Shown here: positions 1 through 8,061 of the stretch, one piece after another | How positions within the stretch are numbered: the first letter of the stretch is position 1 | Layout: each line of letters begins with the position of its first letter | Assembly (NCBI RefSeq): GCF_937981445.1 | Contig: NZ_CALJON010000056.1 | Span: 1 to 43,397, forward strand | DNA from: an uncultured Veillonella sp. | GTDB taxonomy: Bacteria > Bacillota > Negativicutes > Veillonellales > Veillonellaceae | DNA length: 43,397 nucleotides | Reading direction: 5' to 3' | The notes under the pieces: generated by a model | Database searches by the model: none | What the model was told of the DNA's origin: nothing | What the model saw: the letters and a program-made list of their open reading frames with translations, nothing else | Position numbers and translations under genes: made by a program

Positions 1-183
1 TGGCTACCCTTGATGACGGTCAAAAATATGCTGGCGACAATGGTCAAACTGATGCTACTCAAGTCATTAAGAAGAAACTAAATGAACAATTAGATATTAT
101 CGGCGGTGCAGACCCTACTAAACTTAGCGACAATAACATTGGCGTTAATAATGTAGATGGTAAACTAAAAGTTCAATTAGCTA
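1..183 (+). repeat. Adhesin stalk module, copy 1 of a near-identical 183-bp duplication
   Basis: Bases 1-183 match bases 1084-1266 at a constant offset of 1083, with only a handful of substitutions. Both encode the module starting ATLDDGQKYAGDNGQTDATQ. A third, much more diverged version starts near nt 2815 (ATLDDGMVYAGDTG). The near-identity suggests recent duplication or gene conversion. Confidence 0.9.
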
Positions 184-3100
184 AAAACATCGACCTTGGC
201 AACGATGGTTCTGTAAAAACAGGTGACACTGTTGTAAATAACGATGGTGTAACAATTACAAGAACGACACCTGCTGAAGGTGGCGAAGCTGGTGCAGAAG
301 GTACTAAGAACACAACGACTATCGGTGCTGATAAGATTGTTGTAAACGGTCAAGACGGTAAAGATGGTGCGGATGGTTCTGGTATCGTAATTGGTAACCA
401 AGACGTAACTCCAATTATCACTAATGCTGATGGTACAACCAAAGACGGTAAATCTGAATCTGGTAACTATGTAACAGGTCTTGATAATACGAAGTGGAAT
501 CCTACTGAAAATGGTATCGTTCCAGACCGTGCAGCTACAGAAGGCCAAGTAAAAGAGGCCGTAGATAGTGTTACATCTGATGTAACAACTAAAGGCTTGA
601 ACTTCACTGATGATAAAGGCACTGAAGTACATCGTGATTTAGGTGAAACCTTACAAATCGCTGGTGATGGTCAAAACATTGCCACGGTAGCAGATCCAAC
701 AACTGGTAAGATTACAGTTGGTTTAACTAATGACTTATCCATTGGTGGTCCAGCTGGTCAGGACGGCAAAGATGGCGTTGACGGTAAGATTGGTATCAAT
801 GGTGCAGATGGCAAATCTGGCGTTGGTATCAATGGCAAAGATGGCATTAGCATTAAAGGTGCTGACGGTAAAGACGGCGTAACCATTTCTGCTCAAAATG
901 GCAAAGATGGTAAAGACGGTTCCGAAGGTCATATTGGCTTAACTGGTGCTCCAGGCAAAGATGGTGAAAGCACTTATGCAGACATCCATGTTGTGGAAGG
1001 TCAACCAGGCGTTAATGGTACTCCAGGCAAAGATGGTTTAACTCGCATCGTATACGAAGACAAAGGTGGCACAACTCACGAAGTAGCAACCCTTGATGAC
1101 GGTCAAAAATATGCTGGTGACAATGGTCAAACTGATGCTACTCAAGTCATTAAGAAGAAACTAAATGAACAATTAGATATTATCGGCGGTGCAGACCCTA
1201 CTAAACTTAGCGACAATAACATTGGCGTAAACAATGTAGATGGTAAACTAAAAGTTCAATTAGCTAATGAAATTACTTTAGGCGGTTATAATAAAGGTGA
1301 TAGCAAAATTACCGTAGGTGGTGATAATGGTGGCGCTGTTATTATTGATGGTGGTAACCGCTCCATTACCTTCCAAGATCCTACTAATGGTGACCGTGCA
1401 CCGATTAATGTAACCGTAATTCAAACAGCAGATAATGAATCTGTTGGCGGTGAACGCAATTCTGGCAATACACGCTTAACTGTAGGTGGTGCAGACGGTG
1501 TGGACTATGTAGCCTACACATCTGATGGTTATGATTACCATGGCGATATTGGCAAAGCCGCAGTAGGTCTTAATAGTATAGTTTCTGTAACTGGCGGCAT
1601 TGAAAAAGAGGATGAACTAGCAACAGATCCTAATATTGGCGTAGTTGCAACACCAGTTCATGACGAAGATGGCGATACCGCTAAATTAGAACTTCGCTTG
1701 GCAAAAGACTTGAAAGGTCTTAACAGTGCTGAATTTGGTACGATTATTATTGGTAACCAACAAGCAACACCTGTAAAAGCTGATGGCAGTAAAGGTAATT
1801 CAGAAACAGGAAACTTTGTAACCGGCTTAAGTAATACGGAATGGAAACCAAATGAAAAAGGTATTGTTTCCGGTCGTGCCGCTACTGAAGAACAGTTGAA
1901 AGCAGCCACTGACTCTATTACAGATTATACAAAAGGAGGCGGCTTCGGCTTAGCTGACCAATCTGGTGAAGAAGTTAAGAAAAACCTTGGTGAAACAATT
2001 ACTGTTAAAGGTGGCATTACTGAAGACACAGCAAGTGAATCTGAAGCTAATGGTGTGTCCAATATTACAACTAAAGTGAATAATGGCGCTTTAGAAATTA
2101 GCCTTAACAAGGATATTGATTTAGGTAAAAACGGATCCATTACAGTTGGTGAAACTACTATCGACAAAGGTGGTATTACGACCAATAATGTAACAGCTGA
2201 TAAAGTAAAAGCTGGCGAAGTTGAAGCTGACTCAGTTAAGACTGACACAATCACTGTGGGTGATACGATTGCTATCAACCAAGATGGTATCAATGCGGGC
2301 AAGAAACAGATTAAAGACCTTGCTAGTGGTGCATCTGGTACAGATGAAAATAATAAGCCAGTGTATAATACAGATACTAATGCAGCTAATATTGGTGACG
2401 TGAAGAATATTACTAAATCTGCTAATGAAGAAACTGTTTCTAAAGGTCTTAACTTCACTGACGACAAAGGCGTTGAAGTACATCGCGATTTAGGTCAAAC
2501 CTTACAAATTGCTGGTGATGGTCAAAATATCACAACTACAGCTGACCCAGAATCAGGTAAGATTACAGTGGGCTTAGGCAGCGAAATTATGGCTGGTAAA
2601 CCAGGTAAAGATGGTAAGGATGGCAGTATCGGTGCTACAGGTAAAGATGGTGCATCCGTAGTTCTTAATGGTAAAGACGGTTCTATTGGTTTAACAGGCC
2701 CAGCTGGTGCTGATGGAAAACCAGGCGAAACGATTACAATTAAGGGCGCTAAGGGCCAACCAGGCGTTGATGGTAAAGATGGAATTTCCCGCATTATCGT
2801 AGATAATCATGAAGTAGCAACTCTTGATGACGGTATGGTATATGCTGGTGACACTGGTACAGCAGCTGTTAAGCTTAATAAAACAGTCAATATTACTGGT
2901 GGCGAAAAAGACGCAGCTAAACTATCTGATGGCGCTAACATTGGTGTAGTAGCTAGCCAAGCTGGTGATAATGGTCAATTGACAATTAAATTGGCTAAGG
3001 ATTTAACAAATCTTAATAGCGTAACTACTGGTGATGTTAATGGTAACCATACAGCGATTACAGGTGATGGTATCACTATCTCTGATGGTCCAACCTTTAC

Positions 3101-3905
3101 TCGTGAGCAAATCGATGCCGCTGGTAATAAGATTACGAGTGTAGCTGATGGCGATATTGCGCCGGGTTCTAAAGATGCTGTAAATGGTGGTCAATTATTT
3201 GATGCCTTCAGCAATGTAGGTGGCGCTATTAATAAACTGGGCAACCGTATTAATCGTGTTGGTGCTGGGGCAGCGGCGTTAGCAGCCTTACATCCACTCG
3301 ATTTTGATCCAGATGAAAAATGGGATTTCGCAGGTGGTTATGGTAACTACCGCGGTGCTAATGCAGTCGCTGTTGGTGCGTTCTACCGACCAAATGAAGA
3401 TACTATGTTCAGTCTTGGTGGTAGCTTCGGTGGCGGTGAAAATATGGTTAATGCAGGCGTAAGCTTCAAAGTAGGTCAAGGCAACCATGTATCTACAAGC
3501 CGCGTAGCTATGGCGAAAGAATTGAAAGATCTTCGCCAAGAAGTAGAACAATTGCGCAGTGCTCTAGTTGATGTAGCTGCTGGTAACAAGCTTGATCCAA
3601 CTAAGACTAAGCTCTTCCCAGATGTTCCTAAGAACCATTGGGCATACAATGAACTCGCTATTTTAGCTGGTAATGGCATTGTAGAAGGGTACCCAGATGG
3701 TAACTTTGCAGGGGATCGTATGATGACACGCTATGAATTTGCTATGATTGTATATCGTCAAATGCAAAAAGGCGCTGAAATCAGCGAACGCTTATTCAAC
3801 GAATTTGAACCAGAATTAGAACACATTCGTGTTGATGTGGTAGCTAAAGATAAAGATGGCAACCCAACAATTGAACGTGTTCGTGTAATTCCTGGTCGTG
3901 GTTAA
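1..3905 (+). CDS. Trimeric autotransporter adhesin with C-terminal SLH domain (5' end outside window)
   Basis: The reading frame is open from base 3 and has no start here, so this is the C-terminal part of a larger surface adhesin. The passenger consists of repeated stalk modules and two collagen-like Gly-X-Y stretches rich in GKDG (about nt 747-960 and 2595-2790). A YadA-type membrane anchor lies at about nt 3211-3477: a short left-handed coil with NKLGNRINRVGAGAAALAAL, then beta strands such as GANAVAVGAFYRP. Canonical trimeric autotransporters end at this barrel. Here about 140 more residues follow: a predicted coiled coil (KELKDLRQEVEQLRSAL) and one SLH domain (LFPDVPKNHWAYNE to TRYEFAMIVYRQM, about nt 3610-3770), which should lie in the periplasm and bind peptidoglycan. 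Role in adhesion or aggregation is inferred from the family. The class call is firm; the ligand is unknown. Confidence 0.93.
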   Translation, partial: ATLDDGQKYAGDNGQTDATQVIKKKLNEQLDIIGGADPTKLSDNNIGVNNVDGKLKVQLAKNIDLGNDGSVKTGDTVVNNDGVTITRTTPAEGGEAGAEGTKNTTTIGADKIVVNGQDGKDGADGSGIVIGNQDVTPIITNADGTTKDGKSESGNYVTGLDNTKWNPTENGIVPDRAATEGQVKEAVDSVTSDVTTKGLNFTDDKGTEVHRDLGETLQIAGDGQNIATVADPTTGKITVGLTNDLSIGGPAGQDGKDGVDGKIGINGADGKSGVGINGKDGISIKGADGKDGVTISAQNGKDGKDGSEGHIGLTGAPGKDGESTYADIHVVEGQPGVNGTPGKDGLTRIVYEDKGGTTHEVATLDDGQKYAGDNGQTDATQVIKKKLNEQLDIIGGADPTKLSDNNIGVNNVDGKLKVQLANEITLGGYNKGDSKITVGGDNGGAVIIDGGNRSITFQDPTNGDRAPINVTVIQTADNESVGGERNSGNTRLTVGGADGVDYVAYTSDGYDYHGDIGKAAVGLNSIVSVTGGIEKEDELATDPNIGVVATPVHDEDGDTAKLELRLAKDLKGLNSAEFGTIIIGNQQATPVKADGSKGNSETGNFVTGLSNTEWKPNEKGIVSGRAATEEQLKAATDSITDYTKGGGFGLADQSGEEVKKNLGETITVKGGITEDTASESEANGVSNITTKVNNGALEISLNKDIDLGKNGSITVGETTIDKGGITTNNVTADKVKAGEVEADSVKTDTITVGDTIAINQDGINAGKKQIKDLASGASGTDENNKPVYNTDTNAANIGDVKNITKSANEETVSKGLNFTDDKGVEVHRDLGQTLQIAGDGQNITTTADPESGKITVGLGSEIMAGKPGKDGKDGSIGATGKDGASVVLNGKDGSIGLTGPAGADGKPGETITIKGAKGQPGVDGKDGISRIIVDNHEVATLDDGMVYAGDTGTAAVKLNKTVNITGGEKDAAKLSDGANIGVVASQAGDNGQLTIKLAKDLTNLNSVTTGDVNGNHTAITGDGITISDGPTFTREQIDAAGNKITSVADGDIAPGSKDAVNGGQLFDAFSNVGGAINKLGNRINRVGAGAAALAALHPLDFDPDEKWDFAGGYGNYRGANAVAVGAFYRPNEDTMFSLGGSFGGGENMVNAGVSFKVGQGNHVSTSRVAMAKELKDLRQEVEQLRSALVDVAAGNKLDPTKTKLFPDVPKNHWAYNELAILAGNGIVEGYPDGNFAGDRMMTRYEFAMIVYRQMQKGAEISERLFNEFEPELEHIRVDVVAKDKDGNPTIERVRVIPGRG
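1084..1266 (+). repeat. Adhesin stalk module, copy 2 of the 183-bp duplication
   Basis: Partner of the repeat at 1-183. A second, separate module, with protein text GLNFTDDKG then EVHRDLG, also recurs at about nt 594-680 and 2445-2530, so the passenger is a mosaic of shuffled units. Confidence 0.9.
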
Positions 3906-4003
3906 TTAGAGTTAATCCAAGTCGTTAGGGTTAATTAGAATTAATTCGACTTGTGGTGATTAATTAAAGTTAATTTGCCTTATCATGGTTAATTAGAATT
4001 AAT
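3900..4003. repeat. Four tandem 29-bp repeats with palindromic core
   Basis: A 17-bp core close to GGTTAATTAGAATTAAT starts at 3900, 3929, 3958 and 3987, exactly every 29 bp. Inside the core, TTAATT and AATTAA form a dyad around a 2-bp centre; the 12-bp spacers vary much more. The first copy overlaps the stop codon of the adhesin. The conserved dyads and diverged spacers look more like an array of protein-binding sites than a simple minisatellite, but no function is shown. Confidence 0.9.
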
Positions 4004-4116
4004 GGGCAGCGCATAAGGCACAATGTAATTGGTGATACATTGCAAGAAACGTATCATATAAATTTAACCCAATCCCCTAAATAACACTGTGGTTTCTTGC
4101 AATTATCATAATAAAG

Positions 4117-4166
4117 ATACAGGGTCATACCTAGGTTATTACCGACGTATGGCCCTGTATTTTTTA
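4117..4166 (+). terminator. Rho-independent terminator after the adhesin
   Basis: A 14-bp stem (ATACAGGGTCATAC with GTATGGCCCTGTAT, one G-U pair) is followed by a T run at 4160-4165. It sits about 210 bp beyond the adhesin stop codon, so the 29-bp repeats would be in the transcript. Confidence 0.85.
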
Positions 4167-4201
4167 TAGATTCCCTTGTGGGCAGTCAATAAGGAATATG
4201 A

Positions 4202-4233
4202 AAACACCCCGAAGCGTATACTTCGGGGTGTTT
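4202..4233 (-). terminator. Terminator of the lipid kinase gene (probably bidirectional)
   Basis: A perfect 13-bp stem, AAACACCCCGAAG with its complement, has a 6-base loop. On the minus strand it is followed by a short T tract; the plus side also has TTTGATTT. It lies between convergent genes. Confidence 0.75.
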
Positions 4234-4303
4234 GATTTGGTCGCTATTTAACTGTTACTAAGTTGTTATTAAGATTTAATTTGATTTTAACTTTTGGCTT
4301 CAT

Positions 4304-5206
4304 TTACTTTCTTTTTTTATCAGGCACATAGACTTGTAAAAAGCCCGGTAAAACTTCTAAATCAACGGGCATGAGAGGTCCTTTATTGCCATCCATATTG
4401 GTGGGCAGTTCGATATCCTCTAATAATGTGATTTGCGCTTTCCTTACTTTTAAAATCGTTACGTATTTGGAATTATAAATGGAGCCTCGTAAAATGAGTG
4501 GCACGATGCGTAATACATCCATAATAAAATACTCTTTGAAAATGATGATTCGCATATAGCCATCGTCTACAGCGGCTACAGGCATAAATTTTTCAAAACT
4601 AGATACAACATTAGTAAGCAATGCTAATACTAATGGAGACCGTACAGTAAATTCATGTTCCTCTGCTTTGATGTGGAAGTTGTAGTCCTTCGTTGTAAAT
4701 AGGGCTTGTCCTCCTTTTACAAAATAGGCCAAGGGTCCTAATAATTGTTTTTCCTTAGGTGTTACTTCTTCTACGACTTTAGGAATGACGCCAGCAGCGA
4801 TATTATTACAAAAGTATTGGTCGTTACAACGGCCAATGTCTACCCGTCTTATTTTACTGTGTTTAAGGGCTCTAATAGCCGCTAGGGGCTCGAGCGGAAT
4901 GCCTAAGGCACGAGACATATCATTTACGGTTCCAACCGGAATAAAGCCAAATTTTGAGGTGCCACCACCTTGAGCTATACCATTAACGGTTTCGTTGATA
5001 GTGCCATCACCGCCCATGCAAAAGACAGAATCATAGCCGTTTTTAGTGGCTTCACGAGCAAAATTGGTGGCATCGCCAGCCTTTGTAGTAAATTTTACTT
5101 CCATATGCTCGAAGAGGGTACTAAGCTGCCACTCTAGTTCCATGGCATACTGACAGGCCCGCCCCCCTCCAGAGACGGGATTAATAATGATTAAGCATCG
5201 ACTCAT
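4304..5206 (-). CDS. Diacylglycerol kinase-family lipid kinase
   Basis: This 300-residue protein has the DAGK catalytic fold: an N-terminal nucleotide-binding start (IIINPVSGGGRA) and the signature GGDGTINETVNG near residue 65, with GTVNDMSRALG after it. Members phosphorylate diacylglycerol or related lipids at the cytoplasmic membrane face; DgkB recycles diacylglycerol to phosphatidate in Firmicutes, while YegS/BmrU relatives act on other lipids. Length fits the family. The ATG is preceded by GGGAGAG on the minus strand at a good distance. It is a single-gene unit, divergent from the GntR gene. The exact lipid substrate cannot be read from sequence. Confidence 0.88.
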   Translation of the reverse strand: MSRCLIIINPVSGGGRACQYAMELEWQLSTLFEHMEVKFTTKAGDATNFAREATKNGYDSVFCMGGDGTINETVNGIAQGGGTSKFGFIPVGTVNDMSRALGIPLEPLAAIRALKHSKIRRVDIGRCNDQYFCNNIAAGVIPKVVEEVTPKEKQLLGPLAYFVKGGQALFTTKDYNFHIKAEEHEFTVRSPLVLALLTNVVSSFEKFMPVAAVDDGYMRIIIFKEYFIMDVLRIVPLILRGSIYNSKYVTILKVRKAQITLLEDIELPTNMDGNKGPLMPVDLEVLPGFLQVYVPDKKRK

Positions 5207-5321
5207 ATAAACTCTCCCGTATCATTAGTTGACGCGCCCTAGTTCTTATATATATAATGTAATATAATACTATAATGATATATATAGACTGTAAAACAGT
5301 AAAGGGCACGCTAATTACTTT

Positions 5322-5350
5322 TTGTACTTACCTATATATTATATTATAAG
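5322..5350 (+). promoter_or_regulatory. Candidate sigma-70-type promoter for the GntR gene
   Basis: TTGTAC at 5322-5327 and TATAAG at 5345-5350 are separated by 17 bp. The region is very AT-rich, so chance matches are likely, and confidence is limited. Confidence 0.45.
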
Positions 5351-5463
5351 ATATGAAAGCTGTCATTTAAAAGAACGGAAGTTTTATTCTTTTATTGCTC
5401 ATTGTTAAATGAACAAACGACACCCTACTAGTGTTAGTTGGAAAATGAAGGATGAGGATCAAT

Positions 5464-6165
5464 ATGGGTAAACAAGAAGAGTATCATTTGAATACAATCG
5501 ATTCCATTGGACGCTTGCCACTTAGTGAACAAGTGTATGTGACTTTAAAACAAGCTATTTTGACTGGTGCATTAAAGCCACAAGTAAAGCTGAATGAAGT
5601 GAAAATCGCAGAACAGTTAAATGTAAGTGCCACACCTGTTCGTGAAGCATTTCGCAAGTTGGCAAAGGATAATTTAGTGGTTATTAAACCATGGAAAGGC
5701 GTTACTGTAAAGGGCTATACGCCAGAAGAGATTATTGCCATGTATCAGTGCCGTGAAGTCATGGAGGGCTTAGGTGCTAGACTATGTGCTGAAGTATGCA
5801 CTGATGAGCAAATCGAAGAGTTACAGGCTGTGTGTGATGCTTGCTTAGCTACGACTGATGCAGAAGAGCGCGTTCAAATTAACAGCCGTTTTCATACATT
5901 GATTTCATTCTTCTCTGGTAATGATCGGGTAATGGATTATCTTGGTGAATTCCGTGAAATGGTAAATCGCGATATGTATATTAGTACCATGGATCAAGAT
6001 CGTACTGATTTGTGTAATACAGAGCATGATCGCATTATGAAGGCCATTCGTCATCGCAATGGAGAAGAAGCAGAACAAGCTATGCGTGAACATATTCGCA
6101 ATGCTTTTGTATTTAAAAAAGCACATGCGGACTTACGGGCTAAGAAATTTGGCGTTAAAGAATAG
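5464..6165 (+). CDS. GntR-family transcriptional regulator with FCD domain
   Basis: The N-terminal winged helix (LSEQVYVTLKQAILTG, then LNVSATPVREAFRKL) is the GntR DNA-binding domain. An all-helical FCD ligand-binding domain follows, with conserved acid and histidine residues (RFHTLI, EHDRIMKAI, MREHIRNAF) that bind a metal and an organic acid in relatives. This makes it a FadR/LldR-type sensor, commonly of lactate, gluconate or other small acids. I prefer the ATG at 5464 because GAGG at 5454-5457 is well spaced from it; the in-frame ATG at 5452 has a poorly placed ribosome site. No adjacent catabolic operon reveals the ligand. A link to the lut operon 18 kb away is only a possibility. Confidence 0.9.
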   Translation: MGKQEEYHLNTIDSIGRLPLSEQVYVTLKQAILTGALKPQVKLNEVKIAEQLNVSATPVREAFRKLAKDNLVVIKPWKGVTVKGYTPEEIIAMYQCREVMEGLGARLCAEVCTDEQIEELQAVCDACLATTDAEERVQINSRFHTLISFFSGNDRVMDYLGEFREMVNRDMYISTMDQDRTDLCNTEHDRIMKAIRHRNGEEAEQAMREHIRNAFVFKKAHADLRAKKFGVKE

Positions 6166-6327
6166 TTACTTCTTGTAGCCTATTAGGGCTTCCAATAGAA
6201 TGAGACAAAGTAATTAACAATGTTTTTGCTGTAAAGACGTTTGTACATAAAATAAGAAAAAGTTTGTGAGAGAAAGACAAAATTTTAAAATATAGAATAA
6301 AAAAATGCAAAATTTGCATAACTGATG

Positions 6328-6356
6328 TTTACATTTTTTAACTTGTTTGTTATAAT
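6328..6356 (+). promoter_or_regulatory. Strong promoter of the structured RNA
   Basis: TTTACA (6328-6333), a 17-bp spacer and a perfect TATAAT (6351-6356). Transcription would begin near 6362-6364, directly at the first hairpin of the downstream RNA. Confidence 0.8.
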
Positions 6357-6360
6357 TGCT

Positions 6361-6490
6361 ATGAGATGTGATGAACATCATATCTTGGGGCAACCCCCAA
6401 AGCCCCTTAACATTTGAATGTGATTCAAATGTTCTCTCTCTCTTTTTTCTCAAGCACAAAAGCCTCGGTTAACGCCGAGGCTTTTGTGCG
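6361..6490 (+). ncRNA. Candidate structured small RNA of about 130 nt
   Basis: A consensus promoter leads into four consecutive hairpins with no convincing coding frame. Hairpin 1 spans 6365-6384 (9 bp, one G-U). Hairpin 2 spans 6385-6400 (TTGGGG with CCCCAA); GGGGC at 6387-6391 can alternatively pair with GCCCC at 6402-6406. Hairpin 3 spans 6409-6433 (perfect 10 bp, loop TGTGA) and is followed by a CTCTCTCTCTTTTTTCT tract. The last is the terminator at 6454-6489. The next gene begins 470 bp later, so a free-standing sRNA is more likely than a leader. The two mutually exclusive pairings leave a riboswitch-like switch possible. I do not recognise a named RNA family. Confidence 0.65.
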
Positions 6491-6495
6491 TTTTG
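6454..6495 (+). terminator. Strong Rho-independent terminator of the small RNA
   Basis: A perfect 15-bp stem (GCACAAAAGCCTCGG at 6454-6468 with its complement at 6475-6489) has a 6-base loop and is followed by GTTTTG. It should end transcription from the promoter at 6328. Confidence 0.85.
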
Positions 6496-6570
6496 TATTC
6501 TTTAGGATAGTTTAGTCTTGTAAATTGGTAAGCATGAGATGCAAGCTAGTATGGTAGTATACATGTACAG

Positions 6571-6620
6571 GCATATACAGATATATACAGATATATACAG
6601 ACATATAGAGATACAGTAGC
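6571..6620. repeat. Short degenerate tandem repeat, period about 10 bp
   Basis: ATATACAGAT-like units recur about four to five times, with decay at the 3' end (ACATATAGAG, ATACAG). The stretch is non-coding. Confidence 0.75.
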
Positions 6621-6752
6621 TGTGAATCAAGCGTACGCTGTAAGCTCCTCCATATCTAGCAGTTCTTTGTGGGGTAAGAGAAAAAATAAAGAAAAATCTA
6701 TATGTTATAGCCTATATATAGTAAAATATAGGGTAAGAGTTATAGAATGTGA

Positions 6753-6790
6753 ATACATTAGGACTATGTAGATACATTAGGACTATGTAG
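6753..6790. repeat. Perfect 19-bp tandem duplication
   Basis: ATACATTAGGACTATGTAG occurs at 6753-6771 and again at 6772-6790 with no mismatch, and a further partial ATAC follows. Perfect identity in non-coding DNA implies recent slippage or a length-variable locus. Confidence 0.92.
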
Positions 6791-6871
6791 ATACGGGAGA
6801 TACTAGCTGTATTGAAGGTGCTACTAGTGATACAAATAGTATTGATAGTATAGTAAGAAGATAGCTGAGAT

Positions 6872-6925
6872 AGAAAATACAGAAAATATAGTAAATATAG
6901 AAAATACAGAAAATATAGCAAATAT
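6872..6925. repeat. Two 27-bp purine-rich tandem repeats before a start codon
   Basis: A 27-bp unit built from AGAAAATAC and AGAAAATATAG occurs at 6872-6898 and 6899-6925 with one difference. A decayed third unit runs into the ribosome site at 6944-6950 of the next gene, so it would form most of the late 5' untranslated region. Confidence 0.88.
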
Positions 6926-6957
6926 AGAAAATATAGAGAGTATAGAAAGGATGGCCC

Positions 6958-7935
6958 ATGAAGAAAATCCATGTAAAAGATGCTGTAGGAGCGGTGTTGT
7001 GTCATGATATTGCTCGCATTGTTATTGGCAAAGTAAAAGATACACCATTTCGGCGCGGTCATCGCATTGAGGAGACGGATATTGCCTTATTACTAGAATT
7101 AGGTAAGGAACATATTTTTGTCATGGAGCCTGGCGATGAAAGTAAAATTCACGAAGAGGATGTGGCGGCCCATTTGTATAGTCTTTGTGCTAACGATAGT
7201 ATTGCGCCTACGCCGGTGCGTGAAGGTAAAATTGAAGCCATCGCACAATGGGATGGTATGCTAGTCGTTGACGTGCCGGAGCTATTGCGTATTAATAGCA
7301 TTGGTGAATTGACCATAGTGACTAAATTACATGGTCAAGCTGTAAAAAAAGGAGAGGTAGTAGCAGGCATGCGTTGCATTCCCCTTATGCTGGAAGCTTC
7401 GCAATGGCAGGAAGCGAAAGAGCAATGGACGGGCACGCCAGTAATTAAGGTGTTACCATATATTAGACAGCGTGTTGGGATTGTTACAACAGGAAGTGAA
7501 GTGGCAACAGGGCGCATTAAAGATGCATTTACGCCTATTATTAAGGAACGCATTGCTGATTATGGTATGGAAGTAGTGGCTCATGAGACTGTTACAGATG
7601 ATACTGAGGCTATTGTAGCAGCTATAGAGCGTGTAAAGAAAAGTGGGGTGGACTTAGTCTTTTGTACCGGTGGCATGAGCGTAGAACCTGACGATTTGAC
7701 GCCAGGGGCTATTCGTAAAATCAGTGCGGAGTTCGTTACCTATGGTTTACCCGTCTTACCGGGTTCCATGGTATGCTTAGCATATATGAGCGATGGTACA
7801 CCGATTATGGGCGTACCGGGTGGCGTATTATTTAGTAAGCCTACGGCCTTTGATGTCTTTTTACCGCGTTTAGCAGCAGACTATAAGATTACCAAAGAAC
7901 AATGTGTTGCCTTAGGTCATGGGGGACTGCAATAA
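6958..7935 (+). CDS. Molybdopterin-binding (MoeA/MogA-like) protein
   Basis: The protein has 325 residues. The C-terminal half, from about residue 170, is a MoCF_biosynth domain, with VGIVTTGSEVATGRI, a VTDD loop, the FCTGGMSVEPDDLTPGA motif and GVPGGVLFSKPTAFDV. The N-terminal part resembles the shortened MoeA-like front end in many Firmicute proteins annotated only as molybdopterin-binding. It is clearly shorter than a full MoeA of about 400 residues. Role is probably molybdenum-cofactor handling in the cytoplasm, but the exact step is uncertain. ATG 6958 has AAGG at 6947-6950. No other moa/mod genes are in the window. Confidence 0.82.
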   Translation: MKKIHVKDAVGAVLCHDIARIVIGKVKDTPFRRGHRIEETDIALLLELGKEHIFVMEPGDESKIHEEDVAAHLYSLCANDSIAPTPVREGKIEAIAQWDGMLVVDVPELLRINSIGELTIVTKLHGQAVKKGEVVAGMRCIPLMLEASQWQEAKEQWTGTPVIKVLPYIRQRVGIVTTGSEVATGRIKDAFTPIIKERIADYGMEVVAHETVTDDTEAIVAAIERVKKSGVDLVFCTGGMSVEPDDLTPGAIRKISAEFVTYGLPVLPGSMVCLAYMSDGTPIMGVPGGVLFSKPTAFDVFLPRLAADYKITKEQCVALGHGGLQ

Positions 7936-7990
7936 TATATTATAGGTGCTTATTAAAAAGGTAATGACAGTGTAATACATCAATAAAGGT

Positions 7991-8019
7991 TTGACACTGC
8001 GCATTGAGTGGCGTACAAT
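7991..8019 (+). promoter_or_regulatory. Sigma-70-type promoter for the thioesterase-racemase unit
   Basis: A perfect TTGACA (7991-7996), a 17-bp spacer and TACAAT (8014-8019) lie about 40 bp upstream of the thioesterase start. It is one of the clearest promoters in the window. Confidence 0.85.
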
Positions 8020-8061
8020 GAAATTTAGATTATTTATTTTTAGCAAGAGGTGAAATGAATT

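Noticed and set aside
177..3679. Several long open frames on the minus strand across the adhesin gene
   Set aside because: They mirror a repetitive, codon-biased gene, have no ribosome sites and change with each repeat. The plus frame has clear family domains.
3900..4003. CRISPR array
   Set aside because: The period of 29 bp includes both core and spacer, spacers are only 12 bp, and no cas genes are present. The same applies to the arrays at 32041 and 19673.
6214..6459. Minus-strand frame of 81 codons over the small RNA region
   Set aside because: It spans the promoter and hairpins of the RNA, is low-complexity in its second half and resembles no protein I know.
6361..6957. A molybdenum-cofactor riboswitch controlling the molybdopterin-binding gene
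   Set aside because: The hairpins do not show the Moco motif layout and a strong terminator plus 460 bp of repeats separate them from the gene.
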